DNA of 64,000 nucleotides from an uncultured Muribaculaceae bacterium (GTDB taxonomy: Bacteria; Bacteroidota; Bacteroidia; Bacteroidales; Muribaculaceae): positions 147,939-211,938 of the forward strand of contig CANQZG010000004.1 of NCBI GenBank assembly GCA_947628305.1, given 5' to 3'. Position 1 is the stretch's first letter. Each line of letters starts with the position of its first letter. Below the pieces are notes generated by a model. The model was not told the DNA's origin, did no database searches, and saw only the letters and a program-made list of their open reading frames with translations. Below, one piece after another: positions 53,154-62,197 of the stretch. A program made the translations under genes and the position numbers.

Positions 53154-55339
53154 TTCTCGCGTGCGCGGATTAATGGTGCATACTTTTTATAGAGACGTTT
53201 GGCAACGGCGACACCGTCCCCATCGGGCAGATAGTGGATGCGTTGGCGTGACGGAACGGTCCAGTTGTGTTCAAATTCGCTGATACTGCGGTTGAACTCT
53301 TTTTGGTTAAACTTTCGTCCGGCCTTGACATCGGCTGTCACCTGTTCGATAAAGCGTTGCCAACGGGGAGCATAGAACTGGTCATTAAGTTCGGCGTAAG
53401 CGCGGTTGGCGTAATCGAAGATACGGTTTCCGCCCCAGTAGGTGATGAGTGTGCGGGCATTTTCGTCATAATAGTCGCGCTGTGCAGGGTCATCGGTCAT
53501 TGACCGTGCATCCTCAAGCCAGCGACGTAGCGAGAATGTCGGGTGGCATGCCATCAGGTCGGTCATGTCATTGAGTAATTCGCACATCTCGGCACCTTTG
53601 GCTTCAAGGGCCTTGATGTCTTTGGCCTTGTATGCGGCGTTAAAGTCATCGCGGAGGTCGGTAAAATAGTTACCGATGGCCTGTCGACCGATGTTCACTA
53701 CGTCATATTCGTAGGAGTCTCGTCCCTCGCCGTCACATTCGAGCAGCAACCCCCATGCATCGGTGAGTGTCGAGTTGCGGTATTTGTACTTGTTTTTGAC
53801 ATAGCTGCATCCCACCCCCGTCAGGCATGGACGTGAGTTGTTGAGAGTGGCGTGACCTACGCCTGTGCGCTCAGTGTAAACACTGTCAATCAGTATCTTC
53901 CATGCTTTTTGTGCCTTCGGCGATTTCCCGGTACGGCTGTAGGCGAGTGCTTCAAAGGTGGCATCGTCGTCACGATGGCGTTCCCATGCCTTGTCAAAGA
54001 CAAATTCATAAAGGTAGGGATTGACATCAAATCCCTCGAGTGTCGAGCCGATTCCTGTGAAGTTCTTGCCTCCCTCCTTTGCCACCTTTTCGATGCGTCG
54101 GCTTGTTTCGCGTGGGTCGCCTTTGAGAAATGAAGTGCCTCCGAAGTTACCGAGGAAACACCAGATATAATCATGGCCGTGGAAACGCTCGGTCTTCTCC
54201 CATAACGGGATGTTGTCACAGTAATAGTCGAGCAGAATCATCTTGCCACGCGGTACGCCCGACAGATAGGCCTTGATTCGTTCGGGCGTCCAGTTTTTAT
54301 CGTAATAGAAAAGCCATGTCATCTGTAACCATTTGGCCTTGGGGTCGACATCGGTCATGGATTTCATTACAGTACGCCCGATTTCACGTAGGGAATCAGG
54401 TTGCCAGGACGGCGGGGCGACCTCGTTGAAACAGTCTACGCCATAGATGTGGTCGGTCCCGTAGAGACGGGTCTGTTCCTCAAGGAACTGTCGCTGGATT
54501 TTCGTGAACAATGGGTCGTTGGCATACAGGAATGTGCATTGATATTGCGGGTCAAATTTGTTCCAGTCGCCCACGGCGTGGGTGTTGGCTTCGGGATGAT
54601 ATTTTTTCAGCAATGCGGGGACATGTCCTGAAAACGCCGGAAGCACCGGCTTCATGCCAAGTTCGCGTTCGCGGTTGACAATCCGGGACTGTAACGCCGC
54701 CTGTTTTTCAATCCATTCCATCGGGAGCGGGCCTTGCCATCCGTCGATGTTACACATGCGATGCCACGGCAGGTGAGCCGGGCCGGTGAAGTAGGAACGG
54801 ATTTCAGTGTCGGTCATGCCCATTGATTTCCACACGTTGTACCACACGGCTTCTTGCCCGGTGATTGCGAGCGGCATGTTGATGCCGTTAAGTGCCATCC
54901 AGTCGATGAAACGCTCCCAATCGGCCCATTTCCACCACGGCATCGTGTAACCGAATGTACAGTAGTTGAGAAAGAAACGGTCGTTTACACGGGACTTCAC
55001 CTTGACGGGTGACGGTACGCGGGGGAAAGAGTCGGGGATGAAGACTGCGTCATCCTTATACCATGATACGGTCGTCCCTGCGTAGTTTTTGAGATAATAG
55101 TTGAGTCCGGCGGCCATCGAGTTGGCGTTGTTGCCACCGATTTCGATTCTGTTGTCGCGGCTTTCAACGGTGAAGATGTCCTGTGCCTTCTTGTCTTTGG
55201 GGATTTCCTTGAAAATGAATTCATCGGCGCGGTCGCCTAACAGGCGGTGGGCGAGTTCCGATGCGATTTCACTTTGTGTCCTGGCGTTAATTGTCGCGAT
55301 GACAAACGCCATTGTCAATAATAGATAAATGCGTTTCAT
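53150..55339 (-). CDS. Alpha-N-acetylglucosaminidase, GH89
   Basis: Removes terminal alpha-linked GlcNAc, for example from gastric-type mucin or heparan sulfate fragments. A signal peptide (MKRIYLLLTMAFVIATINA) is followed by the NAGLU N-terminal domain and TIM barrel: WMALNGINMPLAITGQEAVW, HLPWHRMCNIDGWQGPL, GVDCFNEVAPP with one acidic catalytic residue, and GIGSTLEGFDVNPYLYEFVF with another; the last third is the helical C-terminal domain. The length of 729 fits the family. I chose the ATG at 55339 because it begins the signal peptide. It is coupled to the beta-propeller gene. Confidence 0.93.
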   Translation of the reverse strand: MKRIYLLLTMAFVIATINARTQSEIASELAHRLLGDRADEFIFKEIPKDKKAQDIFTVESRDNRIEIGGNNANSMAAGLNYYLKNYAGTTVSWYKDDAVFIPDSFPRVPSPVKVKSRVNDRFFLNYCTFGYTMPWWKWADWERFIDWMALNGINMPLAITGQEAVWYNVWKSMGMTDTEIRSYFTGPAHLPWHRMCNIDGWQGPLPMEWIEKQAALQSRIVNRERELGMKPVLPAFSGHVPALLKKYHPEANTHAVGDWNKFDPQYQCTFLYANDPLFTKIQRQFLEEQTRLYGTDHIYGVDCFNEVAPPSWQPDSLREIGRTVMKSMTDVDPKAKWLQMTWLFYYDKNWTPERIKAYLSGVPRGKMILLDYYCDNIPLWEKTERFHGHDYIWCFLGNFGGTSFLKGDPRETSRRIEKVAKEGGKNFTGIGSTLEGFDVNPYLYEFVFDKAWERHRDDDATFEALAYSRTGKSPKAQKAWKILIDSVYTERTGVGHATLNNSRPCLTGVGCSYVKNKYKYRNSTLTDAWGLLLECDGEGRDSYEYDVVNIGRQAIGNYFTDLRDDFNAAYKAKDIKALEAKGAEMCELLNDMTDLMACHPTFSLRRWLEDARSMTDDPAQRDYYDENARTLITYWGGNRIFDYANRAYAELNDQFYAPRWQRFIEQVTADVKAGRKFNQKEFNRSISEFEHNWTVPSRQRIHYLPDGDGVAVAKRLYKKYAPLIRAREK

Positions 55340-55384
55340 GATTGGTTTTATGTTTGATTGCAGGAGGATATTGAAAGACTCGAA

Positions 55385-55467
55385 AATCAACATCGTAGGG
55401 ACGCGTCAACGGACGCGTCTATTTGTAGATGGTTTTAGGACGCGCACGTTGGCGCGTCCCTACAATT
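55385..55467. repeat. Family A palindromic element, copy 5
   Basis: Left hairpin GACGCGT-CAACGG-ACGCGTC, right hairpin GGACGCGC-ACGTTG-GCGCGTCC, with ATCGTAGG and CCTACAATT flanks. The distal ends are lost. It lies between the GH89 start and the frr stop, 6 bp from the latter. Confidence 0.8.
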
Positions 55468-55473
55468 GCTCTC

Positions 55474-56031
55474 TTAGACGGTGAGGATTTCTTTCTCTTT
55501 GGCGGCGAAAAGTTCGTCGATTTTTTTGAGATATTTGTCATGCAGTTTCTGTGCCGAGGTCTCCGCATCCTTTGATACATCCTCGCTCATCCCTTGCTTG
55601 ACAGCTTTTTTCAGGCCGTCAATCGCATCACGGCGGGCGTTGCGTACCGACACCTTGGCCTGTTCAGCCTCGGCTTTGGATTGCTTGACGAGGGCCTTGC
55701 GTCGTTCCTCTGTCAACGGCGGGATGGATATGCGTATGATTTCGCCGTTGTTCTCGGGAGTGATGCCGAGTTCGGAGTTGATGATGGCTTTCTCGATTTC
55801 CTTGAACATCGGTTTCTCCCACGGGGTAATGGTGATTGTACGGGCATCGGGGACCGCAACATTAGCCACGTTGGAGATGGGTACTGCGCTGCCGTAGTAT
55901 TCAACGCGTATTCCGTCAAGAATCTTGGGGTTTGCTTTTCCTGCGCGTATGTGGGCGAGGGACTCGTCGAGGTAAGCGACTGCGAGTTCCATTTTTTCTT
56001 CGGCCGGGCCGAGGTAGTCTTTTACGTCCAT
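55474..56031 (-). CDS. frr: Ribosome recycling factor
   Basis: Splits the post-termination ribosome with EF-G. The triple-helix and small beta domain are recognisable: [60 protein letters not shown] and [20 protein letters not shown]. The ATG at 56031 gives the usual 186-residue protein; upstream codons lie in the pyrH spacer. It follows pyrH by 26 bp, the common gene pair. Confidence 0.97.
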   Translation of the reverse strand: MDVKDYLGPAEEKMELAVAYLDESLAHIRAGKANPKILDGIRVEYYGSAVPISNVANVAVPDARTITITPWEKPMFKEIEKAIINSELGITPENNGEIIRISIPPLTEERRKALVKQSKAEAEQAKVSVRNARRDAIDGLKKAVKQGMSEDVSKDAETSAQKLHDKYLKKIDELFAAKEKEILTV

Positions 56032-56057
56032 AGATATGATATTTTTGTTGTTTATAA

Positions 56058-56765
56058 TCAATATACAGTTGTGCCGATATTCTCTCCATCGATGACCTTG
56101 GCGAGGTTTCCGGGGGTGTCCATGTCAAACACTACAATCGGTAACCCGTTCTCTTTGCAAAGGGCGGTCGCAGTGAGGTCCATAACTTTCAGCCCACGTG
56201 TATAGACCTCATCGTAGGTGATGCTGTCAAACTTTGTCGCTGTCGGGTCTTTCTCCGGGTCGGCGGTATAGATGCCGTCAACACGTGTCCCTTTGAGCAT
56301 TACGTCGGCCTTGATTTCGATTCCGCGCAGCGCGCTGCCTGTGTCGGTGGTGAAGAACGGGTTTCCTGTACCTCCTGCGATGATTGCGACACAACCTTTT
56401 TCAAGGGCCTCGATTGCGACACGGTTGCTATAGTATTCCCCGATTGGATACATATTGATGGCCGTGAACACTTTTACAGGCTGTCCTATGGCTTCGAGGG
56501 CCGAGCTAAGGGCGAGCGAATTGATGACGGTCGCAAGCATACCCATTTGGTCACCCTTGACACGGTCAAAGCCTTTGGCAGCACCCTGCAGGCCACGGAA
56601 TATGTTGCCGCCGCCTATCACGATTGCCACTTGCACGCCTTTTGAAGCGATTGCCATGATTTGTTCGGCATATTGTCCCAGGCGTACGGAGTCAATGCCG
56701 TATCCCTGGTCGCCCATAAGCGATTCGCCGCTTAATTTCAGAAGTATTCGGTTATATTTTGACAT
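56058..56765 (-). CDS. pyrH: UMP kinase
   Basis: Phosphorylates UMP to UDP in pyrimidine nucleotide synthesis; hexameric amino-acid-kinase fold. [19 protein letters not shown] at the start, [39 protein letters not shown] and [19 protein letters not shown]. The length of 235 is standard. Co-transcribed with frr. Confidence 0.97.
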   Translation of the reverse strand: MSKYNRILLKLSGESLMGDQGYGIDSVRLGQYAEQIMAIASKGVQVAIVIGGGNIFRGLQGAAKGFDRVKGDQMGMLATVINSLALSSALEAIGQPVKVFTAINMYPIGEYYSNRVAIEALEKGCVAIIAGGTGNPFFTTDTGSALRGIEIKADVMLKGTRVDGIYTADPEKDPTATKFDSITYDEVYTRGLKVMDLTATALCKENGLPIVVFDMDTPGNLAKVIDGENIGTTVY

Positions 56766-56841
56766 ATTATCCTAAAGTTTTTCACAAAAATAACATCTAT
56801 CGGCGAATGTCGCAAAATTTTAATTGGAATTTACGTGATGA

Positions 56842-57948
56842 TTAGCGGGACGGTACGTTGCAGCGGGGGCATTTTGTGTGCCAGTGTTTATTGGAACGAC
56901 CGCAAATGTCGCAGATATTCCCCGGACTGTTGTATCTTGCTACCCATGAAGATAGGTCTCCGCCCGAACTTTGGTTGGGGTCTATACCTGTGCCGTGACA
57001 GCGTGTGCATGTCTCCCGTTGCGTGTTTCGTGAATTTCGGCTGTTGTCGCGGTCTCTGTCCCGGCGTCCTGATGTGCCTCCGACGACCTGGCCGTCACGG
57101 TTATAGACAAGGCCGTTGACGACGTATTCCCCTCCGTTAGAGATTCCGTTGGTGTTTCCGTATTTGTCAGTGAACATGACTGTTTCCGAAATCCCTTTGC
57201 CTGAACAGGCACGACATTTGCCTTTTCCGAGGCAGTATCCGCATGTCTGTGGCTGTCCTGCAAGATACCCGTAACGAGAGACGGTATAGCCATTACCTCC
57301 ACATATCCCGCACACTCCGCTTCCATGGCATATTATACACTGTGTCTTGGTGTGCGACCTGAGTGACCCGTCGGCATATCGCGTATATTCGGTTGTCATG
57401 TTTCCGGCGGTTGATGTCCAGGTCTTTACAATGTTACTTCCTTGGTTTCGGCTGTTGGAATTATTGTTTCGTTGTGCGGAATTGTTGGTGTTACGGTTGG
57501 TGGACGATGCCGGGGTTGTCATGCTGAAGTTGTGGCGTGTCGGGGCTTTGGCGAGACGTGTGCCGTTGTAGAACAGTGAGGCTGACATTTGGAAATCGTG
57601 TTTCCCGGCCGGTGCATGTACTTCGTCGTTTGGGAGATATACGACCCAGTCGCTATAGGTGGTGTTGTCATATCCGGGTTTGATTTGGTTATTATTGGCA
57701 ACCTGTCCGTCGTTGGTGCAGTATCGGTTGTTTTTGTCGCGTTGGACGGTGCCGTCTTTTTTATAGACATAGATTGATGGATTCAATGCTTTGCCTTTAT
57801 ATCCCGAAACCTCCATCTTGAGGTGGACGGCGATGCATTTCTGACCGTTGTGCATGACATTATGCTCCAGGCGGGTGATTTCGATGGAATTCCGTGCGCT
57901 GAGAGTGATGCACAATAGTGTAAACAGTGTTGAGAGAATGAATTTCAT
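56842..57948 (-). CDS. Exported protein with DnaJ-type cysteine motifs
   Basis: 368 residues with a signal peptide (MKFILSTLFTLLCITLSA). Residues 20-145 form a beta-rich domain (LKMEVSGYKGKALNPSIYVY; YSDWVVYLPNDEVHAPAGKH), then an Asn/Ser/Arg-rich linker (146-172). From 204 on come DnaJ-like motifs CIICHGSG, CGICGGNG, CGYCLGKG and CRACSGKG; a fifth, CTRCHGTG, follows at 314 and a CDICG/CPRC pair at 346-363. These should bind two or three zinc ions. The cytoplasmic chaperone DnaJ has such motifs, but this protein has no J domain and is exported. Its role is unknown. Confidence 0.75.
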   Translation of the reverse strand: MKFILSTLFTLLCITLSARNSIEITRLEHNVMHNGQKCIAVHLKMEVSGYKGKALNPSIYVYKKDGTVQRDKNNRYCTNDGQVANNNQIKPGYDNTTYSDWVVYLPNDEVHAPAGKHDFQMSASLFYNGTRLAKAPTRHNFSMTTPASSTNRNTNNSAQRNNNSNSRNQGSNIVKTWTSTAGNMTTEYTRYADGSLRSHTKTQCIICHGSGVCGICGGNGYTVSRYGYLAGQPQTCGYCLGKGKCRACSGKGISETVMFTDKYGNTNGISNGGEYVVNGLVYNRDGQVVGGTSGRRDRDRDNSRNSRNTQRETCTRCHGTGIDPNQSSGGDLSSWVARYNSPGNICDICGRSNKHWHTKCPRCNVPSR

Positions 57949-57979
57949 TGTTGTGTGTCAGAGTGTTTGTTATCAATCA

Positions 57980-58010
57980 CAAAGATAAGTTAATTTGTGG
58001 TATATTTCAA
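57980..58010 (-). promoter_or_regulatory. Promoter of the cysteine-motif gene
   Basis: On the minus strand, TTG (58008-58010), 20 bp, then TATCTTTG (57980-57987), 32 bp before the ATG at 57948. Confidence 0.6.
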
Positions 58011-58013
58011 CTA

Positions 58014-58343
58014 TTTAGAGGTTGTTTAAAAATCACTGTTAATTGGCAATCGGGTGTTTTGAGATGGATTTCGCCGGGAGTTGAAGGAGCATAGCGGGCT
58101 ATGTGACTGAAACGACAGGCGAAAGACGCTCAAAAGACTCGGAAATTAAATCAGCTGCAACCAATCGACATCCTCATTTTAATCTTAAATTTTTTAATAT
58201 CACATATCATCATGATGCCTCTTTTGTTAAATCGCAGTTGCCGCTCGGTCACGATGCCCGCATCGCTCCCTCATGTCAATCTGCGATTTACCTAAAAGAT
58301 TCATCATTGCCAATTTAACATTGATTATTAAACATCCTCTAAA
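58014..58343. repeat. Family B palindromic element, copy 2
   Basis: 330 bp. Terminal inverted repeats of ~37 bp with few mismatches: left TTTAGAGGTTGTTTAAAAAT, right (reversed) TTTAGAGGATGTTTAATAAT, both ending near TTGGCAAT. Two internal hairpins: GGAGCATAG-CGGG-CTATGTGAC (58085-58106) on plus, and on minus GGGAGCGATG-CGGG-CATCGTGAC (58242-58272), identical to the one at 8104. It fills the 471-bp gap between the cysteine-motif gene and DUF2851. No ORF is seen. Confidence 0.8.
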
Positions 58344-58419
58344 TTGTCAGGAACACAATATTTTGTACTATATCCGTGAAATATCCAAGTGACACTTGAA
58401 TATTTCACAAACGGGTTTT

Positions 58420-59706
58420 TCATGTCTTCCCGACGGCTTTGTCGGCGAGTATCGGGTGGCCGAAACGGCAGTACAGGCATTTATGGGGTTCGCAGTAGGC
58501 GCGGCGAAGCTGTATCAGTGCCTGGGTGGTGAAGGCATCCTTGACGGGGATTCCTGTGGCTGTGAACATTTCGGTCAGACGGTTCTTCTCGGGAGGTAAT
58601 GCCTGGAGGATTGTCGCTGCGCGTTCAAGCAGGGGTATGTCGCCGTGGTTGATACCGTATGCGGCCATTAACGGGGCGACGGCATTGATTATCAGCGTTC
58701 TTATGGCTGATTTGCCAAGCGATGGTGTGGCGTGTTCCGTCATTGGGCCGAACGTGTAACGTGTCGCCCAATAGCCTTGGAGTTCATGTCGGAACAGGGA
58801 TTCTGCATCCTCGACTGTTTCGGTGTGCACAATGTCATTAAGCATTCTGAAACCACCGTATAACATTGTGGCGAGGAACGCCATGCGTCTGTACGGCAGG
58901 TTGTGAGGGCGCATGCGAGACATTTTCCATATCATCGGGCGCGGTTGTACAAGGTCGAATTTTGTCGCCATGAATCGATAACGTGCCCTCAGTTCGCCGG
59001 CGTATAGGTCGTTCTCGGGAGCGCGGTCGAGCAGACCTCCCTGTCCCATCAATATGGCCTCGAGGTCGACGAGCGAATCGCTGTGTTTGCGTAGGATTTT
59101 GAGTGACACGGAGCGGGCTGTGCGTTCAAACGGCTCGCTGTTCAGTCCCATGCCGAGGGCGCGGGCCACGGTCACGAAACATGTCTCCTCCCAGTTTCCC
59201 GAAAGCGACCCGAGCAGAGTGTCGATGCGCTCTACCTTGTCGTGAATCCTCTCGTATGCGAGTGCGTCAAGCCAGTCGTACACTTTGAGCCGTGGGAGCG
59301 ACAGGATGCGTTCGGCGCACGGCAACTGTGTAGACGAGACACCGACGAAACGGGCGTAGTCTTCCGAAAACCGCGGGTTACATTCCATCAATAGCTGCGG
59401 GATTACCTCGCCGTTGCCACGTTTTATCATCGTGTCATCGCGGTTGACGACATGCAGGATAACCGACTCGTATGCAGGGTCGCCGTCATGTCCGTGGCGA
59501 TGCCAGTCGCTCGCCTTGACATGAATTTCTACGTCCCCGGCCCATACGCGCCGTCCGATTCTCACCTTAGCATTGAAAAAGTCAGGGCCTGAATCAGTGT
59601 TGAGCCGACCCGGGTCGATGATGTTGAGAGTCTCGCCGTCAACGGTTGTCAAGCCGCATGTCGGTAGCAGCCTGTGTTGCCATATATATTGCATCAATTG
59701 TTCCAT
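58420..59706 (-). CDS. DUF2851 family protein
   Basis: 428 residues, cytoplasmic. The N-terminus is typical of the family (MEQLMQYIWQHRLLPTCGLT; GPDFFNAKVRIGRRVWAGDV; DWHRHGHDGDPAYESVILHV), and the C-terminus has 'KCLYCRFGHPIL' with a CxxC. DUF2851 proteins occur widely in Bacteroidetes and are distantly nuclease-like in the first domain, but no activity is established. It lies 33 bp downstream of the Lrp regulator and is probably co-transcribed. Confidence 0.88.
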   Translation of the reverse strand: MEQLMQYIWQHRLLPTCGLTTVDGETLNIIDPGRLNTDSGPDFFNAKVRIGRRVWAGDVEIHVKASDWHRHGHDGDPAYESVILHVVNRDDTMIKRGNGEVIPQLLMECNPRFSEDYARFVGVSSTQLPCAERILSLPRLKVYDWLDALAYERIHDKVERIDTLLGSLSGNWEETCFVTVARALGMGLNSEPFERTARSVSLKILRKHSDSLVDLEAILMGQGGLLDRAPENDLYAGELRARYRFMATKFDLVQPRPMIWKMSRMRPHNLPYRRMAFLATMLYGGFRMLNDIVHTETVEDAESLFRHELQGYWATRYTFGPMTEHATPSLGKSAIRTLIINAVAPLMAAYGINHGDIPLLERAATILQALPPEKNRLTEMFTATGIPVKDAFTTQALIQLRRAYCEPHKCLYCRFGHPILADKAVGKT

Positions 59707-59739
59707 GGCGGCCGGTGCGGCATTCTATCGGCGGTTGTG

Positions 59740-60201
59740 TTACTCGTAATGGATTGGAATCTCGCGGTCGATGCTGTGGTCGAGCGAAATAAATGTCTCG
59801 GTGCCTGTTATGCCGGCGATTTTCTGTATTTTGTCGTTCAGTAGTTCCATAAGGTGCTCGTTGTCTCGGGCATACACCTTGAGCATGAGGGTATAAGGTC
59901 CGGTGGTGAAATGACACTCGACGATTTCGGGTATTTCCTCAAATCCGGGGACTACATCACGGTACATAGAACCGCGTTCAAGGTTGACACCGATATAGGC
60001 GCATGTCCTGAATCCGAGCACCTTGGGATTTACATCATACCCCGAGCCGGTGATAATGTTAAGGTCTATCATGCGTTGCAGCCGTTGGTGTATGGCGGCG
60101 CGGGACACACCGCATTCCATGGCCACGTCCTTGGATGGTATACGGGCGTTGCGCATGACGATGTCGAGTATTTTGCGGTCAAGATTGTCAATTTTTTCCA
60201 T
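59740..60201 (-). CDS. Lrp/AsnC family transcriptional regulator
   Basis: 153 residues. N-terminal winged helix-turn-helix (LDRKILDIVMRNARIPSKDV, CGVSRAAIHQRLQRM) binds DNA; the C-terminal RAM domain (GFRTCAYIGVNLERGSMYRD; VECHFTTGPYTLMLKVYARD) forms octamers and may sense an amino acid. Regulon unknown. It has a textbook promoter and precedes DUF2851. Confidence 0.93.
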   Translation of the reverse strand: MEKIDNLDRKILDIVMRNARIPSKDVAMECGVSRAAIHQRLQRMIDLNIITGSGYDVNPKVLGFRTCAYIGVNLERGSMYRDVVPGFEEIPEIVECHFTTGPYTLMLKVYARDNEHLMELLNDKIQKIAGITGTETFISLDHSIDREIPIHYE

Positions 60202-60243
60202 GGGGACGATTTATGATAGGTCAATAGTTGTAGAATGTAGTGG

Positions 60244-60274
60244 CAAAATTAAACAAAATTTTATGTTTTGCAAA
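60244..60274 (-). promoter_or_regulatory. Promoter of the Lrp-family gene
   Basis: On the minus strand, TTTG (60271-60274), 19 bp, then TAATTTTG (60244-60251), giving a leader of about 35-40 nt. Confidence 0.75.
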
Positions 60275-60320
60275 CAATATGACACGATTTCACCTTTTTG
60301 TTGTGCGTCAATTGGCTGTT

Positions 60321-61547
60321 TTATCGTTGTCGGCGCATAAGGGCGATTGCACCTGTGACAAACCCTATGGCTGTAATAATTGCAAGGATGATGGCGAGGT
60401 CGGGGATGGCAAGGCGTACAGGATACTCGTGGATTGACATTTGGGATGCGTCCCCGCCGAGTTTGATGAATCCGCCCCATTGCTGTGCCAGTACGAGGGC
60501 GACCCCGATTATTATGCCGATTATTCCCCCCGTGACTGAAATCATCCAACCCTCGAAGAAGAATATCCGTTTCACGAGTCCGTCGTTTGCGCCGAGTGAC
60601 CGCATTATGGCGGTGCTCTCGCGTTTTTCAATAATCAGCATCGAGAGTGTCGATATGATGTTGAATGAAGCGATGACAAGGATGAATGCGAGCATGAGCA
60701 GGGTTACCCATTTCTCGATGTTAATCATCCTGAAAGACTCCTGTTGTTGCTCTTGGCGGTCGGAAATCATGAATCGGTCGCCGATGGCCTGTCTGATTAT
60801 GTCCTTGGCGTCCTGTGCGTTTGTGCCGTACCGCAATGAAACCTCTATGGAGGATGCATGGGTCGTGTAGTCAAGTAGGCGTCGAGCCGCCTCTATGGGT
60901 ATTATGATAAAATCCTTGTCATATTCTGGCTGGTCTATTTCATATACACCGCTGACAAGTAAAGAGTCGCTGCGGAATGAAGCCATCGGGTTGGCCGGGT
61001 TGTATCGTCCCATTCGTTTGGGGACATGTATCGCCAACGGTTCATATTGTGAAGGTCTTGCGCCGAGTCTGATGGATGCTCCGACGCTTAAGGTCGCATA
61101 GTCTCCCAGGTTGTCGGGGGAACGAAATTCCCCGTCAATGATTGCCTTGTCAATTGATGATGCGCGGTTGTATTCGGGTGGGACGCCTTTGATTGTGACC
61201 GGGAGTTGCACATCACCGTAAACGGCTAAGGCCTGTTCCTGTATGACAGGCAATGCGTTGGCGATTTGAGGTATTGACGATAGTTCGGCTATCACCGAAT
61301 CAGCGTTCTCAATCACCTTGCCTTCGCGAGGGGAGAGCCGTAATTCGGGGTCGATGATTGAAAGGCGCGCCGATGCAAGGTCGCTGAAGCCGTTGAACAC
61401 TGACATGATACAGACCATGGCCATAGCCGCGACCGCGACACCGGCCATCGCGATGGCCGAAATCACGTTCACTGCGTTATGGCTTTTCGGAGCAAACAGA
61501 TAGCGTAGTGCGATTCTGATGCTCAATCGGTAGTTCTTGTCTTTCAC
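60321..61547 (-). CDS. FtsX-like / LolC-E-type ABC transporter permease
   Basis: 408 residues. One N-terminal membrane helix (ISAIAMAGVAVAAMAMVCIM), a large periplasmic MacB-like domain (residues ~45-265), and three C-terminal helices (LLMLAFILVIASFNIISTLS; ISVTGGIIGIIIGVALVLAQ; LAIILAIITAIGFVTGAIAL), the layout of lipoprotein-release permeases. EKRESTAIMRSLGANDGLVK is the coupling region for an ATPase, which is not encoded nearby. It follows rbfA by 35 bp. Confidence 0.88.
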   Translation of the reverse strand: MKDKNYRLSIRIALRYLFAPKSHNAVNVISAIAMAGVAVAAMAMVCIMSVFNGFSDLASARLSIIDPELRLSPREGKVIENADSVIAELSSIPQIANALPVIQEQALAVYGDVQLPVTIKGVPPEYNRASSIDKAIIDGEFRSPDNLGDYATLSVGASIRLGARPSQYEPLAIHVPKRMGRYNPANPMASFRSDSLLVSGVYEIDQPEYDKDFIIIPIEAARRLLDYTTHASSIEVSLRYGTNAQDAKDIIRQAIGDRFMISDRQEQQQESFRMINIEKWVTLLMLAFILVIASFNIISTLSMLIIEKRESTAIMRSLGANDGLVKRIFFFEGWMISVTGGIIGIIIGVALVLAQQWGGFIKLGGDASQMSIHEYPVRLAIPDLAIILAIITAIGFVTGAIALMRRQR

Positions 61548-61582
61548 TGTGTTTTTTATCTTTGGCGGTCAATGCCGTCGGG

Positions 61583-61921
61583 TCATTCCTCTTTGAGCAG
61601 GGAGTCGATTTTTTCGATATAATCGAGGCTGTCGTCAAGGTAGAATGTCAGTTCGGGGGTCTTGCGAAGCTGATAGCGCACCTTTTGCGCTAATTCATAG
61701 CGTATTGTACGTGCGCTGTTGTTTATCGACTGTATCATTTCGGGGGCTTTGTCCGAAGGGAATACCGAGAGATAGGCCTTGGCGATGGATAGGTCGGGCG
61801 ATACTCTCACTGCGCTGACAGAGACTATCACACCGTGAGTCTTGGATGTCTGTTGGCGAAATATTTCACTAAGTTCCTTCTGGATTAATCGTGCTATTTT
61901 TGCTTGACGGGTAGTTTCCAT
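61583..61921 (-). CDS. rbfA: Ribosome-binding factor A
   Basis: Assists maturation of the 30S subunit, notably in the cold. KH-like fold with RQAKIARLIQKELSEIFRQQ, VIVSVSAVRVSPDLSIAKAY, RYELAQKVRYQLRKTPELTF and DDSLDYIEKIDSLL. The length of 112 is typical. It has its own strong promoter and a ~100-nt leader that contains a hairpin. Confidence 0.95.
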   Translation of the reverse strand: METTRQAKIARLIQKELSEIFRQQTSKTHGVIVSVSAVRVSPDLSIAKAYLSVFPSDKAPEMIQSINNSARTIRYELAQKVRYQLRKTPELTFYLDDSLDYIEKIDSLLKEE

Positions 61922-61994
61922 AACATTCTAATACATTAATTATATAGATAGGTTGTCACGATGCGTCGAGACATGTTAAACATGGCTTGGCACG

Positions 61995-62025
61995 CCCTGT
62001 CATGTAAATGAAACGCACGACAGGG
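61995..62025 (-). promoter_or_regulatory. Hairpin in the rbfA leader
   Basis: CCCTGTC (61995-62001) pairs with GACAGGG (62019-62025) across a 17-nt loop, inside the transcribed leader of rbfA. Possibly a temperature- or ribosome-related control element; no proof. Confidence 0.4.
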
Positions 62026-62036
62026 GATTTTGCTTA

Positions 62037-62068
62037 CAAATTTAGCATTAATTTCTTATTCGCACAAA
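62037..62068 (-). promoter_or_regulatory. rbfA promoter
   Basis: On the minus strand, TTTG (62065-62068), 20 bp, then TAAATTTG (62037-62044): a full match to the Bacteroidetes consensus. The leader would be ~110 nt. Confidence 0.75.
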
Positions 62069-62160
62069 TCGTTTGGCATCAATAATTAGTTGTAAAATGT
62101 TGGATATTAATGGTGTACTTTTTAATGATTGCATTTCCAATATAAATGGCTTCGAGGTTT

Positions 62161-62192
62161 TTTGTGAGTTACAGAAATTATCATTAGTTTTG
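62161..62192 (+). promoter_or_regulatory. Promoter of the structured leader RNA
   Basis: TTTG (62161-62164), 20 bp, then TAGTTTTG (62185-62192), a full consensus match. It lies 279 bp before the next gene's ATG, so transcription would begin well upstream. Confidence 0.7.
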
Positions 62193-62197
62193 CAGTT

